Shown here piece by piece: positions 1-8,973 of a stretch of 64,000 nucleotides of DNA. The notes below the pieces were generated by a model that saw only the letters and a list, made by a program, of their open reading frames with translations, was not told the origin of the DNA and made no database searches. This DNA comes from an uncultured Pelagibacteraceae bacterium (lineage in GTDB: Bacteria; Pseudomonadota; Alphaproteobacteria; Pelagibacterales; Pelagibacteraceae). A program made the position numbers and the translations under genes. The DNA lies in the NCBI GenBank assembly GCA_902547535.1, contig CACCOB010000002.1, positions 1 through 64,000 on the forward strand, given 5' to 3'. Positions within the stretch are counted from its first letter, which is position 1, and every line of letters starts with the position of its first letter.

Positions 1-1
1 A

Positions 2-682
2 ATAAGAAATTTTTTACTTGATACCTATTTTTATACACCTGTTTTCAAAAATTTTAGTAAAATTAATTTCATTTATAATTTTTTCTATATTCCATTTTTA
101 GTAGAAATTAAAAAAAAGTCATATTTAAAAAAAAAAAATATCAAAATCTTATTTGTTGGTAAATTCATTCCTAGAAAAAATTTAATATTATTATTAAAAA
201 CGCTTTATAAATTGGATAATAAATATGACTTTCAACTTACAATAATTGGTGAGGCTTCAAAAAGAGAGCATTATAAATTTCTCAAGTACTCTAAAAAATT
301 TATAAATAATAAAAATTTTAATAATAAAATAATTATTAAAACAAATCTTAAATATCGTGAAACCGTCAAGTATTACAAAGAAAGCGATCTGTTTATATTA
401 CCATCTAAAGCAGAGCCAGCTTCAATTTCAGTTCTTGAAGCAATGGGTTATGGTACGCCGGTAATATGTAGCAAGGGTAATGGTGCAAGTTTTTATGTTA
501 AAAATTATTATAGTGGATTATTATTTGATGAGGATAATGAAAAGCAATTATTAGATAAGTTATTATATTTTTTTAAAAACACAAAAAAAATTAAAACTTT
601 TAGTAATAATTGTTATCTACATATGAAAAAAAATTTTTCACATATAATGTTTGATAAATATTTTAAAAAAATATTAAAATGA
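2..682 (+). CDS. Glycosyltransferase family 4 protein, 5'-truncated by window edge
   Basis: The reading frame is open from the first codon (base 2), so the gene begins left of the window and only its C-terminal 226 residues are visible. Around bases 149-185 it reads ILFVGKFIPRKNL, the typical start of the nucleotide-sugar-binding half of a GT-B enzyme. Further on, the E-x7-E signature of GT4 transferases is present (EPASISVLE, near base 415), followed by a GTPVI segment. The visible part is therefore the donor-binding domain; the acceptor-binding N-terminal domain is missing. Its stop overlaps the next start by 4 bp (ATGA). Sugar specificity cannot be read from the sequence. A TTG at 212 is inside the domain and is not the true start. 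Confidence 0.85.
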   Translation: MRNFLLDTYFYTPVFKNFSKINFIYNFFYIPFLVEIKKKSYLKKKNIKILFVGKFIPRKNLILLLKTLYKLDNKYDFQLTIIGEASKREHYKFLKYSKKFINNKNFNNKIIIKTNLKYRETVKYYKESDLFILPSKAEPASISVLEAMGYGTPVICSKGNGASFYVKNYYSGLLFDEDNEKQLLDKLLYFFKNTKKIKTFSNNCYLHMKKNFSHIMFDKYFKKILK

Positions 683-1782
683 AATTATATTATATAGCAG
701 AAGCTACGGTACCCTCGTATACAGCTTATAGTCAGCATGTTATGAAAATGTCTAATTATTTGTCTAAATTCTTTGATGTAAAATTAATTACATTAAATCA
801 AAAAAAAGGATTTATAAATAAATCAAAAGATGTATTTGAATTTTATGATGTGGAAAAATTTGATCTTAAAATTATTAATCCATCAAATTATAAATTTTAT
901 AATAAATTTAAGCTTTTCTTTTATATTTTATTTGAAATTAAATTTTTTAATAAAAAAATATTTCTCTCTAGGAGCCCATTTATATCATTACTACTAATTT
1001 TATTTAATTTTAAAGTTATAATGGAAATTCACCATCCTTTTGGGAATAAGTACTACACTAAATTATTTAATATTTTTATAAAAAAAAACAATCTTCTCAG
1101 AGTTATAGTTATTTCTAATAGCCTAAAGAAATATTTTACAAAAAATATAAACCACAATTTTCATGACAAATTTATAATGCTACCAGATTGCTCAAGTGTT
1201 AAAAATTATGAGCCTAAATCATCAAGATTAAAATTTTCAAAATTTAATGTAGGTTACGTAGGTTCTTTTTATCAAGGAAGAGGAATAGATCTTATAAAAA
1301 AAATTGCAATGAGATTAAAAAATTATAATTTTTATTTAATAGGAAATGAAAAAGATTTAATTAATAAAAAAAAATTTACAATGAATAATATTCATTTTTT
1401 AGGTTTTAAAGATCAAAAAAGTTTAAAAAAATATTATAAAATTTTTAATATTGTACTCGCTCCATATGAAGAGCAAGTCAAAGTATATGGAAATAAATTA
1501 AACACTAGTGAGTATATGTCTCCTTTAAAAATTTTTGAATATATGTCCTTTAAAAAAGCAATAATCTCATCAAACAACAGTGTATTGAAAGAAGTATTAA
1601 AAAATAACATAAACTGTTTAATCTGCGATTATAAAAATCCAAGTGATTGGATACAAAAAATTAAACTTTTATCAAAAAATAAAAAGTTGTTTACAAAATT
1701 ATCTTCTCAGGCCCATATTGATTTTAAAAGAAAATTTACTTGGAGCTTAAGAGCAGAAAAAATTAGGAGTCTAATAAAGTGA
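679..1782 (+). CDS. Glycosyltransferase family 4 (GT-B fold)
   Basis: This 367-residue protein has the two-domain length usual for GT4. The N-terminal half contains MEIHHPFG near residue 115, an acceptor-domain loop. The C-terminal half begins with the strand VGYVGSFYQGRG at about residue 191 and carries SPLKIFEYMSFKKAII near residue 277, matching the donor-site E-x7-E region. It probably transfers a sugar from a nucleotide donor to a growing lipid-linked glycan at the cytoplasmic face of the inner membrane. It overlaps both neighbours by 4 bp, indicating one transcript. Donor and acceptor are unknown. Confidence 0.85.
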   Translation: MKLYYIAEATVPSYTAYSQHVMKMSNYLSKFFDVKLITLNQKKGFINKSKDVFEFYDVEKFDLKIINPSNYKFYNKFKLFFYILFEIKFFNKKIFLSRSPFISLLLILFNFKVIMEIHHPFGNKYYTKLFNIFIKKNNLLRVIVISNSLKKYFTKNINHNFHDKFIMLPDCSSVKNYEPKSSRLKFSKFNVGYVGSFYQGRGIDLIKKIAMRLKNYNFYLIGNEKDLINKKKFTMNNIHFLGFKDQKSLKKYYKIFNIVLAPYEEQVKVYGNKLNTSEYMSPLKIFEYMSFKKAIISSNNSVLKEVLKNNINCLICDYKNPSDWIQKIKLLSKNKKLFTKLSSQAHIDFKRKFTWSLRAEKIRSLIK

Positions 1783-2546
1783 GGAGGGTTTGTTTAATTG
1801 GAAAAAATAGTTTTCTATATAACGCTTTTAATTTTGTTGAAAAACATAATACCTTTTCTCATAAACAAATAAATAAGATCAATTTTGACAAATATGATAA
1901 ACTAGTCTTATTAAGTTTTCCTAGAAAATATTTTTTAAAAAAAGAAAAAAAATTTTTATTTGAAAAAAAACTATTTAAAAAATTTAAAAATAAAGAAATA
2001 CATTATATATCAACCTCAAAATTGTATCCCATGAAAATAAAGTGTTCTGAAAAAATTAAAGATATAAATTTAAATATGCCTTATGTCTACAATAAATTTA
2101 TGATAGAAAACATTTTAAAGAAATATACAAGAAAATTTTATATATACAGAATTTCTAATGCTTTCTTAAAGAATAAATATGCTAAAAAAACGTTCTTTGA
2201 TATATTAGTAAATAATTGGAATAAAAATAAAACGATAAATTTTGATATCAATTTTAAAAGTCAAAAAGACTTTATTTCAATTAATACTCTAAAAATGATA
2301 TTTAAAAAAATGTTAAAAATTGAAAAAAATTTCGGTGTTTATAATCTTGGTGCAGAGAAGGGTATAAATATTCAAAAAGTTATTAAATTATTCATAAATA
2401 ATAATGCTTTCGAAGAAGCAAATCTATTAATTGAGGGCTCAAAAATTAGTTCACAAACGCTGGATATAACTAAATTAACAACTTTACTTAAATTAAAAAA
2501 AAAAGATATTATAAAAGAAACTCTCAAAGAAATGAAAAAGAAATGA
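1779..2546 (+). CDS. Divergent NAD-dependent epimerase/dehydratase-like (SDR) protein
   Basis: The protein has 255 residues with a GTG start that overlaps the previous stop. The N-terminus VCLIGKNSFLYNAF has only a degenerate Rossmann glycine motif. A serine in YISTSKLYP and the pair YVYNK (Y-x3-K) sit where the SDR catalytic Ser and Tyr-Lys would be, and GVYNLGAEKGINI near residue 186 resembles the substrate-domain strand of extended SDRs. It is shorter than typical members (about 310 residues). I infer a nucleotide-sugar reductase or epimerase, possibly of altered activity. Its place just before a dehydratase gene suggests that they share a sugar pathway. Confidence 0.6.
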   Translation: MRRVCLIGKNSFLYNAFNFVEKHNTFSHKQINKINFDKYDKLVLLSFPRKYFLKKEKKFLFEKKLFKKFKNKEIHYISTSKLYPMKIKCSEKIKDINLNMPYVYNKFMIENILKKYTRKFYIYRISNAFLKNKYAKKTFFDILVNNWNKNKTINFDINFKSQKDFISINTLKMIFKKMLKIEKNFGVYNLGAEKGINIQKVIKLFINNNAFEEANLLIEGSKISSQTLDITKLTTLLKLKKKDIIKETLKEMKKK

Positions 2547-3469
2547 AAAACAAATTAGTTATTACAGGTGGGCTTGGATTTGCTGGAAAAAACTTTTATT
2601 TGTTAAATAGACACAAGTGGAAGAATATAATTATTATTGATAAAAATACTTACGCTTCTGATTTAAAATATTTTAAAAAGATAAAACTTAAAAATCACAA
2701 ATTAGTTTTAGCTGATATTTGCAAGAAACATCTATATGAAAAATACATTGATAAAAATACAATACTAATTCATTTTGCTGCAGAATCACATGTTGATAAA
2801 TCCTTTAACTCATCGCTAAATTTTACAATAAACAATACTTTTGGATCACATGTTCTTTTGGAGATTTGTAGAAAAAAAAAACCAAAGAAGATTATTTTCA
2901 TTAGTACAGACGAAGTGTATGGTGAAACATTTAAATATAAAAATGAAAAGTCATTACTTGAACCTACTAATCCCTATTCTGCATCTAAGGCAGGTGCTGA
3001 TCTTTTAGCTCAAACATATATAAAAAGTTTTTCATTACCTATAATAATTATAAGATCAAATAATCTGTATGGAAACAGACAATTTTCTGAAAAAATAATT
3101 CCAGCAATAATTAAAGCATTGGTATCAAATAAAAAGGTATCTATTCATGGTAAAGGACAAACGTCTAGACATTTTTTACATATCAATGATTTCTGTAACG
3201 CAATAAATATAATTATTGCAAAATCAAAATTAAGAGAAATTTATAATATCAGAGGTAGAAAATGTTATAAAATTTTGGATTTAATGAAAAAAATGTCAAA
3301 AGTTGCAAATTTGGATTACAAAAAACATTTTACTTTCATTAAAGATAGACCTTTTAATGATAAAGTTTATAAAATTTCAGTCTCAAAATTAAAAAAACTA
3401 GGGTGGACTGAAAACAAAGTTTTTGACAAAGAGATATATAAATTGATTAGAGATAAATCTTTTTTATAA
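2543..3469 (+). CDS. dTDP-glucose 4,6-dehydratase-like protein
   Basis: This 308-residue extended SDR has TGGLGFAGKN at residues 8-17 (TGxxGxxG NAD-binding), AAESHVDKS near residue 78, STDEVYGE near residue 122 and YSASKAGAD near residue 145. The STDEVYG plus Y-x3-K combination is characteristic of RfbB-type dehydratases, which convert dTDP-glucose to the 4-keto-6-deoxy sugar. It is slightly shorter than RfbB (about 350). No rmlA, rmlC or rmlD neighbour is visible, so the substrate nucleotide is inferred from family resemblance only. It overlaps the preceding SDR-like gene by 4 bp. Confidence 0.8.
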   Translation: MKNKLVITGGLGFAGKNFYLLNRHKWKNIIIIDKNTYASDLKYFKKIKLKNHKLVLADICKKHLYEKYIDKNTILIHFAAESHVDKSFNSSLNFTINNTFGSHVLLEICRKKKPKKIIFISTDEVYGETFKYKNEKSLLEPTNPYSASKAGADLLAQTYIKSFSLPIIIIRSNNLYGNRQFSEKIIPAIIKALVSNKKVSIHGKGQTSRHFLHINDFCNAINIIIAKSKLREIYNIRGRKCYKILDLMKKMSKVANLDYKKHFTFIKDRPFNDKVYKISVSKLKKLGWTENKVFDKEIYKLIRDKSFL

Positions 3470-3474
3470 CTTTA

Positions 3475-5703
3475 ATGAAAATAATTCATATTATCTCAGG
3501 ACTTGGACCAGGTGGTGCTCAAGTAGTTTTAAAAAGAATTCTTGAGGCTGATAATAGTAATTCCCACACTGTTATTTCAATGATGGACAAGGGAATATAT
3601 GGGGAAAAAATCCAGAATTTAAATGTACCAATTTATGAACTCGGATTTCCAAAGGGAAAAATAAAGTTAAAGGGATTAATAAAACTTTATAAAATTTTAA
3701 AAAAAGAAAAGCCAGATGTTGTTCAAACTTGGATGTATCATGCTGACCTTGTGGGAGGAATAGTTGCAAGATTAGCTGGAATAAAAAATATATTTTGGAA
3801 TTTAAGAAATTCGTCCTTTACTATTAAGACTCAGTCTTTGAATACCATGATTGTTGCAAAATTGTGTGCGTTATTATCAAAAATTATACCAAAAAAAATA
3901 ATTATAAATTCTTATGAGGGAAAAAACTTTCACTATCAATTAGGCTATCAAAGTAAAATGTATGTCATAAATAATGGATATACTAACAAAGATTATATTG
4001 ATAAGAAAAAATCTTTATCAACTTTTTCTTTTGGAATGCTTGCTAGGTGGGACCCGCAGAAAGACTATAACAACTTATTAAGTTCAATAGCTTACTTTAA
4101 ATCGCTAGATGAATTTAAAGAAATAAGTAAAAAAATCAAAGTAAATTTTGTTTTAGCTGGTCACAGAATAAATGAAGATAACAGCAAATTGAGGAAAATT
4201 ATTAATGACCTTAAAATAAACGATTTGGTCAAATTAGTTGGTGATTATAATGAAGAGGATATAGATGATTTTTATAAATCTATTGATGCTCATGTTTTAT
4301 CAAGTAGAAGTGAAGGTTTTCCAAATGTAATAGCCGAGTCCATGAGAGCAGGTGTGCCAAATATATCAACAAAAGTTGGAGATGCTGAAAAAATAATTAA
4401 TGATACAGGCTGGATTGTAGAGCCAAGAAATAAAATAAAGTTAGCAAATGCATTTATTGAAGCTTTAGAAATGTATAAAAATAATGAAAGTGAATGGGAA
4501 AAATTAAAAATAAAGTCCAATAAAAGAATAAATCTGGAATACAATATTTCAAAGATGATTGATAGTTTCAATCAACTTTGGAATAGTTCAAATAAAAATA
4601 AAGGTTTTAAAATTTTTCATATTATTTCTGGACTAGGATCAGGAGGAGCACAAACTATATTAGCCAGATTAGTTAAAAATGAAAAAAAATTTTCACACAC
4701 AATTATATCTTTTATAGATTTTGGCGACTATGAAAAATTCTTTAAAAAAGAGGGTATAAAATTAATTAAATTAAATATGAAAAAAGGAAAGTTTTCATTA
4801 AAAGGTTTTTTAACTTTATGTAAAATTATAAAAGAGGAAAGACCTGATATAATTCAAACCTGGATGTATCATGCTGATTTTTTAGGAGGATTGGTAGGAA
4901 GATTTTATAAAATTGAAAAAATTTTTTGGAATATAAGAAATTCAAATTTAAAGAGAGAATGGGCATCAATCTCTACAATAGTTATATCTAGGATCTGCGC
5001 ATACCTATCTAATTCTATTCCTACTAAAATAATTAGTTGTTCAAAAAAATCAAAAGATGTTCATATTGAGTTTGGATATAAAGAGGAAAAGATAAGCATA
5101 ATTAATAATGGTTATGATACTTCTCAAATGATATTTAAAAATAAAAATCGTGATAAAATATTTAAAATAGGCATGTTAGCTAGGTGGGATCCTCAAAAAG
5201 ATTATTTAAATTTAGCTAAATCTTTAATTCATTTTAACAAATTAACAAAACGTAAATGGATAGTTTATCTAGCTGGTGATAAAATTGATAAAAATAATAA
5301 AAAATTATTAGAGATTTTTGAGCATAAAGAATTAAAAAATAATATAATCTATGATGGAATGATTTCTGATATAGCATCCTTTTTTGATAAAATAGATCTT
5401 CATATATTGTCCAGTGCTGGAAATGAAGGTTTCCCAAATGTTGTGGCTGAAGCAATGGGTTTTGGTGTACCATGTATATCAACAGATGTTGGAGACTCAA
5501 AATATATAATTGATAAGTATGGATGGCTAGTTCCAGTTAAATCACCAAAAGAACTAGCAAATAAAATTAATTTAGCCTCTGAAGAATATTTTTTGAATGA
5601 GTCTGAATGGGAAAATAGAAGATTTAATTCAAGAAACCACGTAACTTCTAAATTTACTTTAAATAACATGGTTAAAAAATATATAAATATTTGGGAAAGT
5701 TAA
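3475..5703 (+). CDS. Fused tandem GT4 glycosyltransferase (two complete GT-B units)
   Basis: The 742-residue protein is two GT4 enzymes in one frame. Residues 1 to about 370 and about 379 to 742 repeat the same landmarks in the same order: HIISGLG.GGAQ, QTWMYHAD, an N..RNS segment, NNGY, GMLARWDPQKDY, and EGFPNV in the donor-site E-x7-E region. The repeat unit is about 377 residues (about 1131 bp). Both halves keep these motifs, so neither looks dead by inspection. GT4 enzymes usually have 350-400 residues, so this is a real fusion rather than an oversized single enzyme. It may add two similar sugars successively. Its stop abuts the next gene directly. Confidence 0.9.
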   Translation: MKIIHIISGLGPGGAQVVLKRILEADNSNSHTVISMMDKGIYGEKIQNLNVPIYELGFPKGKIKLKGLIKLYKILKKEKPDVVQTWMYHADLVGGIVARLAGIKNIFWNLRNSSFTIKTQSLNTMIVAKLCALLSKIIPKKIIINSYEGKNFHYQLGYQSKMYVINNGYTNKDYIDKKKSLSTFSFGMLARWDPQKDYNNLLSSIAYFKSLDEFKEISKKIKVNFVLAGHRINEDNSKLRKIINDLKINDLVKLVGDYNEEDIDDFYKSIDAHVLSSRSEGFPNVIAESMRAGVPNISTKVGDAEKIINDTGWIVEPRNKIKLANAFIEALEMYKNNESEWEKLKIKSNKRINLEYNISKMIDSFNQLWNSSNKNKGFKIFHIISGLGSGGAQTILARLVKNEKKFSHTIISFIDFGDYEKFFKKEGIKLIKLNMKKGKFSLKGFLTLCKIIKEERPDIIQTWMYHADFLGGLVGRFYKIEKIFWNIRNSNLKREWASISTIVISRICAYLSNSIPTKIISCSKKSKDVHIEFGYKEEKISIINNGYDTSQMIFKNKNRDKIFKIGMLARWDPQKDYLNLAKSLIHFNKLTKRKWIVYLAGDKIDKNNKKLLEIFEHKELKNNIIYDGMISDIASFFDKIDLHILSSAGNEGFPNVVAEAMGFGVPCISTDVGDSKYIIDKYGWLVPVKSPKELANKINLASEEYFLNESEWENRRFNSRNHVTSKFTLNNMVKKYINIWES

Positions 5704-6789
5704 TTGTTTGTATATTTTTCACTTTATGGATTAATAGTTTTATTATCGATAGGTATCGACAAAAATATACATCAAAAGAAATTTTTTTTTCTTTTTATTT
5801 TATTTTCTATCTTAATTTTATTTTCAACATTTAGAGGTGATATTGGTACAGATATTGGAAGGTATAATAGAGATTATAATTATGTAAGAAATTTAGAAAT
5901 ATTTTCAATTAGTGAAAGCTTTAGATACTTGCCCTATGATTTTTTATACACGGGGCTTTATGTTTTATTAGGAAACATACTTCGTTTAGATTTCTGGTCA
6001 ATAAAATTTTTAGTTTCATTAATTTTTTGTTTTGGATTTTATCATTTTTCTGAAAAAATTAAAAACTACACAATTTCCTCAATAATATTCATACCCACAC
6101 TTTATTTAATTTTCTCATTTTCGTTAATAAGACAAGCTATTTCAATTTCTATTGGACTTTATATAATCACATTATTATTAAATAAAGATTATAAAAAATT
6201 AATTTTAGCTAGTTTAGTAGCAATGTTGTTTCATAAATATTCAATAATTTATTTAATAATATCTATATTAGTAATATTAATTGAAAAAATTGAGGAAAAT
6301 AAAAAAAAATTTATTTATGTAATATATGTATTAATTACATCAATTATATTTACTTTATTATATAAATTTACGTTATTAGGTCATTTTAATTGGTATGTAA
6401 TATCTACCCCAGCAAATCATGCATTACAATTTCCAATTGTCAAATTATTATTTTTAAACTATTCATATTTAGTAATTTTTTTTTTAGTTACATTAAGTGA
6501 AAGATCAACTCAAAAGAGGTCTGATAAAATTGTATTTATTGTAGCTATATTTAATATATTATTTCTAATAATTTATTTTATTAGTCCTATAGTCACCCTG
6601 AGGTTTATGATGTACCTAATAGTTATAAACCCATTTATAGTGATTAAATTTAAGCAATATTTTAATAATAAATTTGATGAAATTATCATGTTAATTTTAT
6701 TTCTAATTCACCTAAGTTATATGGCTATAATGTTTACTTATTCAGCACATAGTGGATCTTATATACCGTATAATTTCTACTTTTTTTGA
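5704..6789 (+). CDS. EpsG-like multi-pass membrane protein, probable polysaccharide polymerase
   Basis: The 361-residue protein is almost entirely hydrophobic with about ten membrane segments. Near residue 44 it has FRGDIGTDIGRYNRDY, which matches the R-x-x-x-GTD-x-x-x-Y region typical of the EpsG family, membrane proteins of exopolysaccharide loci thought to act as Wzy-like polymerases. The start is TTG placed directly after the stop of the fused glycosyltransferase, with no spacer, so translation is probably coupled. Function is inferred from the family and from the WecA-like gene that follows. Confidence 0.7.
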   Translation: MFVYFSLYGLIVLLSIGIDKNIHQKKFFFLFILFSILILFSTFRGDIGTDIGRYNRDYNYVRNLEIFSISESFRYLPYDFLYTGLYVLLGNILRLDFWSIKFLVSLIFCFGFYHFSEKIKNYTISSIIFIPTLYLIFSFSLIRQAISISIGLYIITLLLNKDYKKLILASLVAMLFHKYSIIYLIISILVILIEKIEENKKKFIYVIYVLITSIIFTLLYKFTLLGHFNWYVISTPANHALQFPIVKLLFLNYSYLVIFFLVTLSERSTQKRSDKIVFIVAIFNILFLIIYFISPIVTLRFMMYLIVINPFIVIKFKQYFNNKFDEIIMLILFLIHLSYMAIMFTYSAHSGSYIPYNFYFF

Positions 6790-6801
6790 TATGGTTCTTA
6801 A

Positions 6802-7842
6802 ATGATAAAAAATCAAATTTCTGAAAATTTTAATTTAATTGAGCCTCATATAATAATTTTAATCTTAATTCTTAATTTTATCATATTAGTTTATTTTAAA
6901 AAATTTGCTAATTTATTTAGTATTTATGACATGCCAAAAGAAAAGAGAAAAATTCATACTAAACCTATTCCGCTTATTGGTGGTATAATTATTTTATTAA
7001 ACATAATATTTTTTTATGCATTATTTTTTTCACTTGACTCAGGTGTCTTACTTAGTTTTGAAGGGGAAAGAAGTCTAATCAATCTGATCTTAATAGGAAC
7101 ATTAATATGTTTTTTTGGAGTTTATGACGATAAATATGGAATTTCACCTACTAATAAAATTCTGATTTTAACTTTATTAATTTATGTTTCTTTAGTTATT
7201 GATCCAAGCTTAATTATAAAATCGTTAAATTTTAACAACACATTTTTCATAAATATTGAACAATTTAGTATTTTCTTTACTATTTTGTGTTTCTTAATAT
7301 TTCTAAATACCTTTAATATGTTTGATGGTCTTAATGGTCAATCAGGATTTTATTCTATAGTAATTTTAATATTTATTTTAATAAAAAATTCAAATCTTTT
7401 TTCAATTTACCTTTTAATACCACTGGCTTTCTTTTTATATTTAAACTTAAGGAATAAAACATTCCTTGGGGATAATGGTTCTTATCTTTTATCTTATATT
7501 TTATCGTGTTTAATAATAAAGACTTATAACCATACGGGTACAGTTATGACAGTAGAAGAAATTTTTTTAATTTTATTTTATCCTGGTTTAGATTTAATCA
7601 GACTTTTTTTTTCTAGAACAACAAAAGGGAAGCATCCATTTTATCCAGACGACAATCATATTCATCATATTATCTTAAAAAAAACTAGGTCACAAAAAAA
7701 AGTACTATTAATTAATATTTTTTCAATAATACTACCAATTCTTTTGTATTTAATTATTGGAAATATTTATTTTGCTCTTTCAACTGTAACACTACTTTAT
7801 TTTATAAATATTATTTATTTTGGTAAAATAAAAAATGTATAA
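6802..7842 (+). CDS. WecA/MraY-family undecaprenyl-phosphate sugar-1-phosphate transferase
   Basis: This 346-residue polytopic protein carries the family landmarks in order: KIHTKPIPLIGG near residue 48, VYDDKYGISPTNK near residue 104 (DD motif), NTFNMFDGLNG near residue 168, FLGDNGSYLLSY near residue 222 and a histidine-rich DDNHIHHIIL near residue 282. Enzymes of this family transfer HexNAc-1-phosphate from UDP to undecaprenyl phosphate at the inner membrane, the first step of Wzy-dependent glycan synthesis. The gene is probably the initiating enzyme of the island's glycan. The sugar (GlcNAc or another HexNAc) cannot be assigned. Confidence 0.85.
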   Translation: MIKNQISENFNLIEPHIIILILILNFIILVYFKKFANLFSIYDMPKEKRKIHTKPIPLIGGIIILLNIIFFYALFFSLDSGVLLSFEGERSLINLILIGTLICFFGVYDDKYGISPTNKILILTLLIYVSLVIDPSLIIKSLNFNNTFFINIEQFSIFFTILCFLIFLNTFNMFDGLNGQSGFYSIVILIFILIKNSNLFSIYLLIPLAFFLYLNLRNKTFLGDNGSYLLSYILSCLIIKTYNHTGTVMTVEEIFLILFYPGLDLIRLFFSRTTKGKHPFYPDDNHIHHIILKKTRSQKKVLLINIFSIILPILLYLIIGNIYFALSTVTLLYFINIIYFGKIKNV

Positions 7843-8350
7843 AAAATTTGTTTTATTTTTAATATTACATGAGTTAATTTTTTTTATTTTATATTTAACA
7901 AAAAGAAATTTTTTTCCAGGCAATTATGTTTATTTAGAATTTTTAAATTTTTACTTAATATTGTTAATTCCTTTATTAGTAATTTTTATAATTTTGAAAA
8001 ATAAAAGAAAAAGAGAGGATTTACTTAATTTTTTTACCTCATCATTAATTGGTTTTTTATTAAATTATGCAATACTTATGACATTTGTAGTAAACGGTGA
8101 TAGATCTCCTTCAATGTATATTTTGACATCTATTAAAACAAGCAATGGCATTAGTTTTGAGGAAACAAGAGATAAAATGTACAATAATTTTTTTATTGAA
8201 AAAGAACAGTTCAAAAAAAGAATTGACGAGCAGTTACATTTAAAAAATGTAGAAAAAAAAAATAACAATTTATATATCACTAATAAAGGTGAAAGAGTTA
8301 TTAAAATATTTAAGTTTTTTAATTATTTTACAAATATAGAAAATTTTTAA
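7835..8350 (+). CDS. Membrane protein of unknown function with soluble C-terminal domain
   Basis: I do not recognise this 171-residue protein. About three hydrophobic segments span residues 1-95, followed by a charged segment with a possible winged-helix-like pattern: residues 125-160 read as a helix, a short NNLYITNKGERV turn and a hydrophobic helix, like the 'lT.kG..v' wing of small DNA-binding folds. It overlaps the WecA-like gene by 8 bp and precedes hisH by 17 bp, so it is probably in the same operon and works in glycan assembly. The wing resemblance is weak. Confidence 0.55.
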   Translation: MYKKFVLFLILHELIFFILYLTKRNFFPGNYVYLEFLNFYLILLIPLLVIFIILKNKRKREDLLNFFTSSLIGFLLNYAILMTFVVNGDRSPSMYILTSIKTSNGISFEETRDKMYNNFFIEKEQFKKRIDEQLHLKNVEKKNNNLYITNKGERVIKIFKFFNYFTNIENF

Positions 8351-8367
8351 TAATAATTTTAAATTTC

Positions 8368-8973
8368 ATGATTGGAATTATTGATACAGAAACAGGTAAT
8401 ATAAATTCAGTTTTCAATATTTTGAAAAGGACGAAAATAAAATCAATTATAACAAAAAAAATGGATGAACTTCTTGAGTGTGATAAAATTATACTACCTG
8501 GCGTTGGAAGATTTGATGCTTGCATGAGAAATTTGCAAAAGTATGAACTTGATAAAATAATTAAGCATTTAATAATTGAAAAAGAAAAAAAAATATTATG
8601 TATTTGTGTTGGTATGCAACTACTATTAAATTATAGTGAAGAAGGAGATTGTGAAGGATTAAAAATAATTGATGGTCATTGTACAAAGTTTTTAATAAGT
8701 CAGGTTAATAATATACCACATATTGGTTGGTCTCCTATTAAATCAAAAAATAGATTTTTAAATTATGACGGACATGAAAAATCAAGATTTTATTTTTGTC
8801 ATTCGTACTACCCTGTTATTAAAGAAAAAAATATTGATTTAATAAATACAAATTTCAATATTGAATTTTGTGCAGGTTTTATAAAAAAAAATATAGTAGG
8901 TGTACAATTCCATCCTGAGAAAAGTTTACAGAATGGTGCAGATTTTCTAAAAAATTTTGTTGAGAAATTCTGA
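8368..8973 (+). CDS. hisH: HisH-type glutamine amidotransferase for sugar amidation
   Basis: This 201-residue class I glutaminase has the nucleophile region CICVGMQLLL near residue 79 and the His-Glu pair in GVQFHPEKS near residue 178, completing a Cys-His-Glu triad. The N-terminal IIDTETGN matches the IDYGAGN-like start of HisH. In histidine synthesis HisH feeds ammonia to HisF. Here it is followed by a degenerate hisF and a WbpG-type amidotransferase, as in O-antigen loci of Pseudomonas aeruginosa (hisH2-hisF2-wbpG). I infer a role in making acetamidino or amide groups on a surface sugar, not in histidine synthesis. The stop overlaps the next start. Confidence 0.85.
   Translation: MIGIIDTETGNINSVFNILKRTKIKSIITKKMDELLECDKIILPGVGRFDACMRNLQKYELDKIIKHLIIEKEKKILCICVGMQLLLNYSEEGDCEGLKIIDGHCTKFLISQVNNIPHIGWSPIKSKNRFLNYDGHEKSRFYFCHSYYPVIKEKNIDLINTNFNIEFCAGFIKKNIVGVQFHPEKSLQNGADFLKNFVEKF

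Noticed and set aside
212-682. Treating the first glycosyltransferase as a complete short gene starting at TTG 212
   Set aside because: The same frame is open to the window edge and contains the conserved ILFVGKF strand upstream of 212, so the gene is truncated, not short.
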